From: Tridacna crocea
Lineage: Eukaryota; Mollusca; Bivalvia; Cardiida; Cardiidae
Assembly: GCA_943736015.1 (NCBI GenBank)
Contig: OX031070.1
Span: 40,540,173 to 40,604,172, forward strand
Length of the DNA: 64,000 nucleotides
Direction of reading: 5' to 3'
A program made the translations under genes and the position numbers. This document shows, one piece after another, positions 32,881 through 43,804 of the stretch (within the stretch, counting starts at the first letter, position 1; each line of letters opens with the position of its first letter). A model generated the notes under the pieces. That model was not told where the DNA came from, did no database searches, and saw only the letters and a list, made by a program, of their open reading frames with translations.

Positions 32881-33179
32881 TTATTTGTTTGAACAAGGTT
32901 TTAGGACTCTTTCAACAGTGCTCCAGTCATTTGCCGTGACATCTTAGCTGTTGATACCATTACCGTTTCACATGTGCAACGTAGCCGGGGTTTCTTGATT
33001 CCTCATCACTTAGAAACGCAGGAGATGTTGTTTACCAGGTAAAGTGTTCTATTTGACAAAAAGCAAATTACCGTACACAATGATGTTTGAACTACCAAAA
33101 TATCTATATGGAGAAGGCTAATCATTTGATGAGCAGAAAAAGGTGCCATTGAGGGCAAGGGGAGGAATCAAAGTAACGG

Positions 33180-33300
33180 TCGCCGCGTAGGAAAGTGGTT
33201 CAGCTCTGTACCCAGGATGCCCAAATTAGATAGATGAGTATTTATAGAATGCTATCTAGCGGGAGATAATGACTACAGCACGTAATGTATATCAAAGATC
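33180..33300. repeat. Interspersed repeat shared with 24530-24625
   Basis: TGTACCCAGGATGCCCAAAT, ATGCTATCTAGCGGGAGATA and AATGACTACAGCACGTA parallel GTACCCAGAATGTCCAAATC and CCACCTAGCGGAAGATAATG at 24548. Nature unknown. Confidence 0.45.
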
Positions 33301-33309
33301 GGACAGCAT

Positions 33310-33440
33310 GTTTTATAATACTGCAAGGAATTTTCTCATGATCTGATTGGTTAGCATGCTGGGAACATATATATATATATCATGTTCCCGGCATGTTAAC
33401 CAATCAGAGCACGAGAAATTTCTTTGCAGTATAATAATAC
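33310..33440. mobile_element. Palindromic element K around an (AT)n apex
   Basis: TATAATACTGCAAGGAATTT to AATTTCTTTGCAGTATAATA with inner arms TTGGTTAGCATGCTGGGAAC / TTCCCGGCATGTTAACCAAT and apex (AT)n. A half copy lies at 59508-59573. Confidence 0.6.
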
Positions 33441-33626
33441 GTAATGTATATCAAAGATCGGACAGCATATTTTGCACCGTAGGATGTTTGATCATTGTTG
33501 TCCTAAAGCACAAGCTAACCAGGTGGTTGTCCGTGCATCCGTCCTGTTAGATCCTTTGACCACTGTGTCTAGGTCCGGTTTATCTAGTCTCTCTGCTCAT
33601 TTCGAGAGATTCTCCGGGGCTCTGAT

Positions 33627-33855
33627 TTAACCCTTTCCCAAACAACCCCTGGTTTTTACGGGTCTGGAATAGTAGCCTTTTGAAAACATTGTGGGAAAAG
33701 GAGAAAGTGCTGGTAACCAGCATTTTTTCCTTTTCCCACAATGTTTTCTACCCTATCATAGACAGAAATCATCTTTTCAGCAAGAGTTGAATTGTCGTCT
33801 GCAGATGCTTTCAGTTCGGTCTAGTCCAAAAGTTTGTCGTTTGGGAAAGGGTTAA
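33627..33855 (-). mobile_element. TTAA-type foldback MITE A, complete, reverse
   Basis: TTAACCCTTTCCCAAACAAC at 33627, GGGAAAGGGTTAA ending 33855, TTAA on both sides. The core hairpin carries one arm mismatch (GGAGAAAGTGC against GCATTTTTTCC). Confidence 0.8.
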
Positions 33856-34269
33856 AGAAGCTGGTTCTGAGACAACAATTAAAAGATCGTCGCAGTTTAC
33901 GCGGTATGTCCCTGGGCAAGGCATTGCCGAGATGTCTACTGTCAAGGAAACCTATGCAAATACATGTACATGTATGTAAATAAGTGATGTCATCATGATA
34001 GAAAGCTACGAAAACTGCCTCCGCATTATTTTATCTCTTTTCAGAGCGTTTATGGTAAATAATTTTCTGCATAACAAGGGAAACAACTGCGGTATCATAC
34101 TTATTTTCTGAAATGGATTGCCCTCCTAATCAAAGTGCTGCCAGCACTGATATCGGTCGACATGGAATAACTACAATGAGTTGAAATCACAAATCAGATG
34201 GTAGTTTTTTGAATTGTGTATGGGATTGCCAATGGTTTGGCTTGCAGGTTTTATCTCTTACATATGGCT

Positions 34270-34522
34270 TTCAACACAGGAAAAGGAGCATTCGGACATC
34301 TGCGCAAAGTGTCGTCTCGGATCAACCTGCGCACTCCGCACAGGCTAATCTAAGTCGACACTTTCCGTTTTTATGTTATTTTCAGTTTTGCGCATGTCTA
34401 CTGTAGCACAAAATCTAATGTAGTCGTAAAGTGCCGTCTCGGATTAGCCTGCGCGGACTGCGCAGGCTGATCCGAGACGACACTTTACGCAAATGTCCGA
34501 ATGTCCCTTTTCGCGTGTTGCA
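34270..34522. mobile_element. Foldback family J
   Basis: TCAACACAGGAAAAGGAGCA to TCCCTTTTCGCGTGTTGCA. The left small hairpin is damaged (CCTGCGCACTCCGCACAGG); the right is perfect. Confidence 0.75.
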
Positions 34523-34651
34523 AGCCAATCATAATAACACTATTGGGCATGATAGATACATGTATGAGTAGGAAAAAGTGTGTACAACAGAATTAAGTCC
34601 CCCTACTCCACATTACTTATCCAACTACGTAGAGGCATTCTATAGGACAAT

Positions 34652-35121
34652 GGCAATATATAGAGGAAATTTGTCTTTCTCGGTGAAAGATCGAAATTTA
34701 TTTCATCGAGTGGACACCATCGGCAATATTTTCACGAGTGCCGCTGCCACGAGTGAAAATATTGCCGATGGTGTTCACGAGATGAAATAAATTTCGATCT
34801 TTCACCGAAAAAAACAAATATTCTATTTATTTCATGCTTTTATCCCTTTCTGGGAGGAGCTTTATCAAAATCCACTACAGTTCTTTTACGCTATTTCCCG
34901 TGGCGTACCCCTCCCGCATAGCAACGCATTGCAATAATACGTCAAGCGCGAGAAATGTAAGGTATATGACGTCACATTTCCGATCTGGTTGTTAGGCACG
35001 AGCAATTTACCTAGACAACAAGAACATTAAAATCGGTATTTTCACTGATTGTACCAGTGTAAGATCGAAAAATATTTTCACTGCTATTTCTCGATATCCT
35101 ACCGGAAGGCATGAAATAAAA
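34652..35121. mobile_element. Foldback family F, complete
   Basis: Hairpin 34675-34815 around ACGAGTGCCGCTGCCACGAG, tail to CTACCGGAAGGCATGAAATAAA. Close to 27165-27620. Confidence 0.75.
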
Positions 35122-35579
35122 CCTACGGATCGCATTGTTTAATAAATATTTTCAAGGTGTTGGTCGAACTTGATATAAATCGTATCTGCATGAGAGAGCT
35201 TCCAGGTCCTTTTCACCGACCATTCTAATTAGAATTCCTGGGTCTAATTCTAGTTCAGCTAAACAGAAAGCATTCCAAGGCAACTTCTCATTGACTGAAA
35301 CATTTGCTTCAACCAATCAGAAAGCGTGCAACATTTAGATGTAGAAAAACCTTTAAATCAGAACGAGGTTGCTATTATGAACAGTTTGGTGAATACGAGT
35401 CTTATTCCGACATTATAAGTGTTGATGTTTTTTTGTCTGACAAATCTTTCGAACACAATGATCAAGTTGACACAAAAGGATTAACTACTCGTCAATTCCT
35501 GCAAAGGTTATCTTTCGCATAACTTCAAATGTTGTCACATATTTTAAATGAACTTAGTGTATTACAGATATAAATACTA

Positions 35580-35848
35580 TCCCATGTAAACTAAACAAAA
35601 TGGCTGCACTACACCTGTCTGTATTTTCCTGCAGTTCCTTATACCAGTACTTCGCAAAATATCATTCCAAAGCCATCGGCCGCTTTCAGTCGCCAACGGT
35701 GATGAGCGGTGAGAGAAATGAATCCTGTTGCAATGACTATCATTAATCATCGGAAAGAAATTTGTCTTTTTTGAGTAGGTATTTAAACAAGTGACCCTTG
35801 TTCTCAAGTCCAGTCCGCTACCGACTGTACTATTGAGGCTCGGCATAT
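35580..35848 (-). mobile_element. SINE-like repeat, tRNA-like head
   Basis: The minus strand starts GCCTCAATAGTACAGTCGGT, CGGACTGGACTTGAGAACAA. The body contains (on the plus strand) GAATCCTGTTGCAATGACTA, shared with 42250 (GCATCCTATTTCAATGATTA) and 63748 (GAATCCTGTCACAATGATTA). The B box is weak. Confidence 0.45.
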
Positions 35849-35849
35849 T

Positions 35850-36126
35850 CCGGTGTAATGCAGAGAAATGACTCTCCCCGGGTCATTATTCTACGTACAG
35901 AAATGAATCCAGAAGTCATTTCACTTAGTAGAGGAATGACTCGGGTCATTATTCTACGTACAGAAATGACCCCAGAACGTCATTTATCTATGTAGAATAA
36001 TGATCTGGGTCATTCCTGTGGGGTCATTTTTCTGGGTAGAATAATGACCCGGGTCATTCCTCTACGTAGAGAATTGACACATGGGTCATTTTGTAGGAAA
36101 GTATCATTTCTCTGCATTACTCCGGC
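35850..36126. mobile_element. Foldback family E
   Basis: CCGGTGTAATGCAGAGAAAT at 35850 and TCTCTGCATTACTCCGG at 36124. Seven to eight internal AATGACC..GGTCATT units. Confidence 0.75.
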
Positions 36127-36285
36127 ACCCTGTCACGGATAGTTCGATGATAAGACAATGACAGAAGAATAGAAAAGAAAGAAAATTATTTTTCCTCACG
36201 TGCCAAATCTATTAAAATTGCACCAAATATGTTAATTTTTTTGTGTAACTTCCAAAGCCACATGTCCTGGTTGAGGGGTATCATT

Positions 36286-36650
36286 TTAAGGTGAGACCTG
36301 TGTAATGGAAAACAGCGATTTCCACTAAAATATCATCCTGCAAAATTAGCTACAATTAAAAATGTGTATTATTGGACTACTTTCACCTTTTCATTTTTTC
36401 CATTTTTTTCCTTCTTTGAATTATCATTTATAAATCTAAAACCACTATATTCTCAATTCAAAAAGAGATAATAATTACCCCCCTTTTCAGAAACCTAACA
36501 AAAGTATCAAAAAATAATTTCAAGATAGACATAAGCGGAATTTTTGATCCGTTAGAACAAAAATATCATTTCTGCATAAATCCTTATTTATCCTTATTTA
36601 TCAACCAATTAGAATTTTCACCGGAAGTGCATTACACAGGTCTACCTTAA
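36286..36650 (-). mobile_element. Family H TTAA element (GGTAAGACCTGTGTAATG), complete, reverse
   Basis: TTAAGGTGAGACCTGTGTAA at 36286 and TTACACAGGTCTACCTTAA ending 36650, TTAA on both sides. The interior has no hairpin core but includes GAATTGAGAATATA-type sequence shared with the other H copies. Confidence 0.75.
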
Positions 36651-36938
36651 GTACTTTATCTTGACTCTGACCAGATTTTCAAGCCATGAGATAATCCCAA
36701 AATTCAGCAACATATTCTCATTGTGCCGAACATAAAATGTGGGATAAAACAATGAAAACGGTGCAAGAGAAAAACGATAATTTGAGACAAAAAGATAGAC
36801 TCTTCTTAAAAAAAATAATGCTAGATTACATCTCATTTAATTTCCTACTGTTTCGAGTCGTTTCGTTTCGTTTTTGTTCTCGTTTAATTCTGTTTCGTTT
36901 TGTATCTGTTTTTGGGCATACCTTGGTCAATACCTTTT

Positions 36939-37171
36939 GTAAACTCATTACCAAACGACAATATTTTAGGCTTGTTCAAATTGAAAAGCATTTGCAGACC
37001 ACAAAATAAAACTGACTGAAAACTAAAAAATTGTTTTGTGAAGAGTAGAAAACATTGTGGGAAAAGGAGAAAATGCTGGTTACCAGCATTTTCTCCTTTT
37101 CGCACAATGTTTTCAAAAGGCTTTTTTTTCTCAGGGACGTCAAAAGTAGGGATTGTGTGGTAATGGGTTAA
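36939..37171 (+). mobile_element. TTAA-type foldback MITE A
   Basis: The left end ACTCATTACCAAACGAC follows a degenerate TTAA; TTAA is present at 37168-37171. The core hairpin is near perfect with loop GCTGGTTACCAGC. Confidence 0.75.
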
Positions 37172-37840
37172 GCCTCCTTTTTATAAAAGGGTGGCTCACT
37201 TATGTTTGCCCGATTTTTTTTTTTTTTAATTTCAGTGGAATAAGGATTGATTTTGGGTCTAGATTTGTTTAAGAGTCTGTATTTTGGATAACACTACTAA
37301 GCCTCAAGTCACATAAATAGTCCGTCCTATTTTTATCGTTAGCCTAATGGCGTGATATTATCGACTCGCTCAGAGGCAACTTAGCTTTATATGACTGTGC
37401 AGATTGAATTAGTCTTTGAATTAATAATACAAACATTGTTGGCAAAGGAGAATATGATGGTTACAAGCATTGTCTTCTTTACCCATAATGTTTTTAAAAG
37501 TCTTTCTTCTGGCCTTTTAAAAACCCTCAGGATTGCGTGATAAAGAGTTCGGGCGATATGCAATCGACTCGCGGAGGGTGTTTTATATCAAAGCGGTATC
37601 CCGTCTCCATAAATATAGAATTAATTACACTGTCTTGTACAGTATTATTACGGAATTTTCCTGTCAAATTTCGGTCTGCAAAAATGATGTGATATTTGCG
37701 AAGTCCTCGTGTAAATGAACTACTGGGAGACAATGATGTCGAAGGAAAGTGTAGGTTTCACACCCGAGGTTTCGGGTTTGAATGCAGTGATAGACGGTTC
37801 GACTTTTGCAACTACTCACAAAACAGCACATATATATTAG

Positions 37841-38042
37841 GTCCATATTCACCAATCATTCAAAAAAAAAAGTTCTTTGTCTTATTCTCCAGAATTTACA
37901 ACATTTGTAAGTAACAAAACTTCTGATTGGCTAAACCTTTCGGTTTAGCCAATCAGAAGTTGTGTTACTTACAAATATAGAAAACCGTCGAGAATAAGAC
38001 TAAGAATATTCTCAAGAATGGTTGGTGAATACACGCCCTGGT
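37841..38042. mobile_element. Foldback family G (ATTCACCAACCATTCTCAAG / GGCTAAACC), complete
   Basis: GGTCCATATTCACCAATCAT on the left and ATGGTTGGTGAATACACGCC on the right. The apex GATTGGCTAAACC..GGTTTAGCCAATC is perfectly paired; arms of about 100 bp. Confidence 0.75.
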
Positions 38043-38044
38043 TT

Positions 38045-38930
38045 CCAGAATAAAATAATCGAGATTGGTTGATATGCATGAGGTATGCACTGGCAAAAGG
38101 AGGCTTAATACAGAATCTTGGATCCAGAATACATAGTACTAATTCATCATTCTAAGCAATTAGTTATATAATTATGGATCCACACAATCCAGGTTTTTTT
38201 TTGTTTTTTGACAACCGATTGAACAATGTTGTAGAATGGTCCTTTGCCATGCAGAGCATTTAGTAACCATAACAAGTTTCAGCCTACATTTCACAGAGCA
38301 TGGCTCATATTTGTAGACTGTTTACGTCAAAAGAAAAAAAAGTTCATAGCCTAATGTAATAAAAGTATTCTGTTACGTTTTGAAAATAGCTTGTTTGACA
38401 TTGACTTAACTAGATTAGATGAAAATAAAACAACAAAAATACAATACCTCTAGTCGGTCTGTCCAACAAGGGAAAAAGCCAATATCTCGCTTCAAGGAAT
38501 AGACAGAGTTACGTTGATTCTGGTTGTCCGATCAAGTTGACTTTAAAAATCCATTGTCAGATAGAATAGTTTGGGTTTGGTTCCGGGTAAAGCGAATAAA
38601 AAGAGGCGTTGATTACGCTAAAAACCGAGTGCGGTTTACACATGCTGTGGTTTTCTGTGGCGGTTTGGCGTTTTGAAAAAGAATTCAGAAATTTAGTTTT
38701 GGATATGTCAGGTTTCAATAAGGATAAGGTAAGATATAAAAGTATAAAATTTTAAATTCTTCATCCAAATGATTTCTTTATGGCCGATTTTTTTTTTTTT
38801 TTAAAGAGAGCTCAGAAATTATGGTTTATTATAATCAGTTATGTTACTGTTTATTAGATCTAACACTCATTTTTATCCATTCCTTATTTTGATGATTTTG
38901 TTTTGATATTGCTTTACCTTTACACTTCTT
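38045..38930. other. Unrecognised; possible non-repetitive island
   Basis: No foldback element. At 38706-38730 an ATG opens MSGFNKDK followed by AG|GTAAGA, which could be a first coding exon on the plus strand, but no partner exon was found. Confidence 0.3.
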
Positions 38931-38931
38931 C

Positions 38932-39156
38932 ATGAACTCTTTACGACAATATTTTAGGCTTGTTCAAATCGAAAGCATTTGCAGAGCACCAAATAAAAGT
39001 CGCTGAAAAATTGAAATTTGTTTTGTGAAGGGTAGAAAACATTGTTGGAAAAGGAGAAAATGCTGGTTACCAGCATTTTCTCCTTTTCCCACAATATTTT
39101 CTAAAGGCTTCTTTCTGACAGTCGTCAATAGTAAGGATTGTGTGGTAATGGTTTAA
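38932..39156 (+). mobile_element. TTAA-type foldback MITE A, left end eroded
   Basis: AACTCTTTACGACAATATTT lacks the ACCAA part of the terminus. The core hairpin is intact and the element ends GTAATGGTTTAA at 39156. Confidence 0.7.
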
Positions 39157-39287
39157 TACATGTATCTGAAATTTCCAATCAATAATAAACAACAAAAATA
39201 TTTCAGTTTCATAATCCAGGAACGCTTGAAAATTTACACGTATCGGAATTTTTGTTGCAAAATCAGACTGTACATTCTGTGTAGTCA

Positions 39288-39430
39288 GGGCCTGTATTCA
39301 CCAGCAATTCTTGAGAACGTTTTTACTCTTATTCTCAAAGGTTTTCTAAATTTGTAAGTAACACAACATTTGATTGGCTATACCAAATGGGTAAGCCAAC
39401 CAGAAGTTGTTTTACTTACAATTTTGTTAA
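39288..39430. mobile_element. Foldback family G, right arm truncated
   Basis: GGGCCTGTATTCACCAGCAA to TTGTTTTACTTACAATTTTG. It breaks off before the outer right arm, close to the inverted-duplication arm that begins near 39445. Confidence 0.6.
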
Positions 39431-39744
39431 TATCACAAATATATTAAGGGGTTGAGTGCAGATTTTTGTGTTTTCATCGAGTTATAAAATGCACTTGCCT
39501 TATTACATGTATGTCTAACATAATGCCCGAATAGGGTGGGTCACTTGCCTTATTACATGGATTTAAAACATAACGTCCGAAAGGGCCAACACGTAAGCCA
39601 TGTAATAAGGCAATTGCATTTAATGTCTCGATGAAAACACAAAAATCTGCACTCAACCCTTATAATTGCACTCGCTGTTCACTCAAATCACTTTGAAAAT
39701 GATAGAGAGGAAAAAGAACGGACAAATAGGACAGCAAATACGAG

Positions 39745-40128
39745 TTAAGGTAAGACCTGTGTAATGCACTTCTGGTGAACATCGGGAAAAAATTCTAATT
39801 GGCTGATAAATAAGGATAAATAAGGATTTATGCAGAAAAAATATTTTTGCACATTTCTAACGGATCAGAAATTCCGTTCATGTCTATCTTGAAATTATTT
39901 TTTGATACTTTTGTTAGTTTTCTGAAAAGGGCGGTAATTATTATCTCTTTTTGAATTGAGAATATAGTGGTTTTAGAATTATAAATTATGATAATTCAAA
40001 GAAGTAAAAAATGGAAAAAATGAAAAGGTGAAAGTAGTTCAATAATTCTCATTTTTAATTATAGCTAATTTTGCAGGATGATATTTTAGTGGAAATAGCT
40101 GTTTTCCATTACACAGGTGTTACCTTAA
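39745..40128 (+). mobile_element. Family H TTAA element, complete, target site known
   Basis: TTAAGGTAAGACCTGTGTAA at 39745 and TTACACAGGTGTTACCTTAA ending 40128. It lies inside the right arm of an inverted duplication. The other arm has a single TTAA at 30201-30204 at the same place (GGAG-TTAA-TTTCC on the complementary strand), so TTAA was duplicated on insertion. Confidence 0.85.
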
Positions 40129-40302
40129 TTTCCTTGGCAGATAGCCTACTTGATAGCAACCTTTGGGCATGAATACGTGTAATCTATTTTTAGCTTTTCA
40201 ACATTTTTTTTTTTCAGTCCAAGGCGGCCATTTTGCTGGCTTTGAAATCAATACTTTCGATGATTCATCGAACAAAATACAAAATATATATAGATCTATA
40301 TT

Positions 40303-40307
<5 letters not shown>

Positions 40308-40338
<31 letters not shown>
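40308..40338. repeat. (GA)n microsatellite
   Basis: About fifteen GA units inside the right inverted-duplication arm. The left arm has none at this place. Confidence 0.95.
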
Positions 40339-40341
<3 letters not shown>

Positions 40342-41237
40342 ACCCGTATATGAAAAATACAATCAACTATTTGAACTTGACGCTAAGCGGATCTACCTGT
40401 TGCCAACATAAGACTTGGTCTATCAGGTTTCTTGTAAGCTAGCTGCTACTCGTATGAATTAAATGACGCCAACGTCTTGTGACCCACTTTTAAAAAAACG
40501 GCGTCAAAAATTCTTCACACAATGTATTCACTTCTTTCGATCCTTTCTCCAACATTTCTCTCACTATACATTCCAAATCTACGATGTCCTTTTTGTGGTC
40601 AATAGAGTCTAGTAATCTATCTTTTTTTTTACCTAATCCATTATCCCCGCAAAAAAAATTCAGAGTAACTCTGTCATGAATGAAACAAGGAATCGAATTT
40701 ATTTATGCAAGAGTAAATTTTCAATTTACACAGTGCACTAAATTAACTCCGTGACCTTGGCTTAATAGAAATCGACCGCTTACGTATTGAATGATGTAAT
40801 TGATGACGTCAACCATTCTGACTTTCGATTCATCGTTGGCATAGCGTATTTTCACTGTTGGCATAGCGTATTTTTTTATTTTTAGGATGCAAAAAGATAA
40901 ACATCATTTTGTCAAGGTTTATTCGGTAGTTTCCTTTTTGCAAGCCTTTTAAAGAAAAGAAAATCGATCTTTCTGCATTTGACGGAATCAGGGATAGAAC
41001 TCTAAATATAGCCCATTATTAACAGTTTTCAAGAAATATAAAATTAGATACTACACTACAATTTGGAAATACCGAAGGTAGTCCCATTGCATTCATCGAA
41101 AAAATGTTATGCAGACTTTCTTTCGTCACATGACCCGATTCTAACCAGTCAAAAACGATTTTACAACATGAGTGCAATCATAACATCATGTAAAACAGCC
41201 GAACCCGTCATTTATTCAATTTAAATCCCGAACATAC

Positions 41238-41432
41238 TTTAAACGACCCTAAAACAGAAAACTTTCGAAAATGTTAAGGGAAACGGAGAAAATGCTGGTA
41301 ACCAGCATTTTCCCCTTCCCCTCCATTGAACTACTTTTTCCAAATCAAATATCAATAGTGAGTCACATTTATTTTGCCGTCTGCAAGAACTTTCAATTTG
41401 GACAAGTCCAAGATTTTCTTGTCTTGTACAGA
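41238..41432 (-). mobile_element. TTAA-type foldback MITE A, degenerate
   Basis: The hairpin GGAGAAAATGCTGGTAACCA near 41286 and TCTGCAAGAACTTTCAATTT near 41380 identify it. Both termini are eroded. It abuts the right edge of the inverted-duplication arm. Confidence 0.5.
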
Positions 41433-41553
41433 GCCGAGAACTGAGACCGATAGTAAACAAAATAGTAGACAAAATAAGTACACAGTAAACCGTTTCTAAT
41501 CACAGTCCTATAAACCAAGCTGAAAGTGTTTCACACGTTAGATCTTTTGCAAC

Positions 41554-41781
41554 TTAACACTCACTGCATAAGGCCTTTCTATGGTATCTCTAATTCACCC
41601 TAAGTAACAGCAAGGATGAAGCCGTTTCTTATGTGTATATGACACCTTTTGATAGTGTAGAAACCATTGTGGCAAAAGGTGAAATTGCTCATCAGGAGCA
41701 ATTTCACCTTTTGCTACAATGTTTTCCAAAGGCTCCTACAAGCAATGTGTAGAAATGAGTATCTATGGAGTAAAGGGTTAA
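41554..41781 (-). mobile_element. TTAA-type foldback MITE B, complete, reverse
   Basis: TTAACACTCACTGCATAAGG at 41554 and GGAGTAAAGGGTTAA ending 41781. The core is GTGGCAAAAGGTGAAATTGC, loop TCATCAGGAG. Confidence 0.78.
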
Positions 41782-41825
41782 GGTCGCTGACGTCTTTAAT
41801 CTCAAATGCAAAATCTGCAGATAGG

Positions 41826-42110
41826 AGGGCCGAGCCCCTGTAGCGAAGTCAGTATTATACAAGACTTGAGACCATTGGATCGCTGGTTCAAATCCTCAGC
41901 TTGGCTGACTTCTTCACGAGGATTGACGGTTGTCATTGTGACAGGACATGTTTGTCTCTAAACGTCGATCATTGTTTCGACGACGGTTTTGTGGAAAAGT
42001 GGCCAGTGGCTAGAGAAGAATATAGTGTGAAGTACTTGTAATTACATAAAACAAGATGCTCTGTTTGTTTGCGCGGTGTTAAAGGTCCTTTTCATTATTA
42101 TATGATCATC
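41826..42110 (+). mobile_element. tRNA-derived SINE
   Basis: CTGTAGCGAAGTCAGTATTA (A box) and CGCTGGTTCAAATCCTCAGC (B box) form the tRNA-like head. The body follows (ATTGACGGTTGTCATTGTGA and on). The exact 3' end is uncertain. Confidence 0.55.
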
Positions 42111-42169
42111 AATTATATCACGGCGACCAGTGTACCTATACACATACCGTCATGAGTTGTTTAGACCAG

Positions 42170-42335
42170 TACCCTGGACAATATTTTTTCAACCCACTCT
42201 CTGCTTCAAAAATTGTCCATCTTTGAAACAGTAATCAGCGATTACAAGTCAATGCATCCTATTTCAATGATTATCATCAACTTAAAAGAAATTAGCTGCG
42301 TTTTCGACAACCCTTGATTTCAAGTCCTTAAAGGT
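42170..42335 (-). mobile_element. SINE-like repeat, partial
   Basis: GCATCCTATTTCAATGATTA, then CAACCCTTGATTTCAAGTCC, match the body and head junction of 35580-35848. Confidence 0.35.
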
Positions 42336-42974
42336 GGGTATTTAGAATTTTCACATCACACCAAATTAAAAAATATATATGTCACTGAAATTTATATGAA
42401 AAAACAATACAAATCATCAGTAATTAAGAATCATAAAATTACAAAAAAAACTTTTTTTGGTGGTATTCCCTTAAAAGGCTACGTAGCCTCTTAAGCTATT
42501 TTTAGATTTCCCACCAAAATAAAAAAAAAAAAAGCATTTTGGGAATGTTAAGTGGCTTGCACGTGACTTATGACTATTAAATTCCATAACATAACAAACA
42601 TTTAATTATTTTCCATAATGTTTAGAACTTCGAATGTTATGTTTGAAGCTTCGTCTGTATATTTCCAGTATGTAAATGAGCGAGTTGCTCATTTAAAGAT
42701 AGACTGTGTTTCCCTTCAGTGTCGACCTGGGCTGTAGTAAATCTCTAATTTATCTTGCTATCGGATGGTTTTCGACTACTGGGGTTTAATGAATGAAAAT
42801 TATAAGGCTTTGGGAGTGCAAGGATGATTTTTTTGTATTTTTTGTAAAACTTTGTCCCAAAATCTGAAGGGCCACCTTTAAAGCTAGCTGGTGCTCTATA
42901 GGGCATGACATGACAGAAGATGAAAGGAAATTTAAAACCAATACATTGCTGGACAAAACGCATCAATGATGAAC

Positions 42975-43145
42975 ATTATATTTCATGTGTCTGTTTTTAG
43001 AAATATTATGGGTAAAGAAATGTCGTAATTTAAGCTTGGGGAATTATTTCCCAGTCACAGTGAATATTTTCCCCCTGCCGAAAATCAGGAACTACTTTTT
43101 TTGGAAATATCGGTTATCCGGTTAATTAACTTGAGATCACTAGTG
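42975..43145 (-). mobile_element. Foldback family D, tail only
   Basis: ATATTTCATGTGTCTGTTTT, GTAAAGAAATGTCGTAATTT and TTGAGATCACTAGTG correspond to the reversed tail of 944-1322. The hairpin is absent. Confidence 0.6.
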
Positions 43146-43399
43146 TACATCTTGACGCACCTGCTTGGAAATCTAAACCGTTTGGGTGCGGAAAATTTAA
43201 TCAGAAGACACAATTCTAGAATTTGTTCATTTTGAACGCAAATGAAATAGGGCAAAAATGGTTTCGCTCTTCCTATCAGCAGGAAATATTGTTGGAAAAG
43301 TAGACTTTTTTTTTTTTTCTTTTTTTTTTTGTTTCCTGCATTCTTTTTACGTCACTTTTTTTAGACCGTGTTTTTCTTTACACGGGATAAGTACATGTA

Positions 43400-43580
43400 T
43401 GTAAAAGATGATTTGGTTAAAATTTGGCCAAAAGCCATATATAGCGATCTGGGAGGAAACAAGGACATTTGTCCCTTTAACAGTATAAAACATTGTGGAG
43501 GGAAAGGAGAAATGCCGGATACCAGTATTTTCTTCTTTTCCCCCCACTACGTTTTCAAAGGATTATTTTGGCGCAGAGCT
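43400..43580 (+). mobile_element. TTAA-type foldback MITE, degenerate
   Basis: A core hairpin remnant (CATTGTGGAGGGAAAGGAGA, CCGGATACCAGTATTTTC, then CCCCCCACTACGTTTTCAAA) is recognisable, but the termini are not. Confidence 0.4.
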
Positions 43581-43598
43581 AGAATAGATTATACTAGT

Positions 43599-43803
43599 CC
43601 AGGGCCAGTATTTACCAACAATTCTTGAGAATATTCTTAGTCTTATTCTCCAAGGTTTTCTAAATTTGTAAGTGACACAACTTCTGATTGGCTAAACCGA
43701 ATGGTTTAGCCAATCAGAAGTTGTGTTACTTACAATTGTAGAAAAATTCTGGAGAACAAGACAAAAGAACGTTCTCAAGAATGGTTGGTGAATACCGGCC
43801 CAG
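43599..43803. mobile_element. Foldback family G, complete
   Basis: GGGCCAGTATTTACCAACAA and GGTTGGTGAATACCGGCCC bound it. The apex CTAAACCGAATGGTTTAGCC is nearly palindromic. Confidence 0.8.
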
Positions 43804-43804
43804 A

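Larger units (their letters stand above)
39443..41180. repeat. Right arm of the inverted duplication, upstream of the PTCHD-like gene
   Basis: Reverse-complement partner of 28470-30380. It holds a family H element (39745-40128) absent from the other arm and a GA microsatellite (40308-40338). At its left edge (39443-39660) is the hairpin GGTTGAGTGCAGATTTTTGT / AAAAATCTGCACTCAACCC, also present at 30258-30375. No exon is duplicated. Confidence 0.8.

Noticed and set aside
38706..38730. Possible first coding exon MSGFNKDK before GTAAGA
   Set aside because: Eight codons and a donor-like site occur easily by chance; no downstream exon identified.
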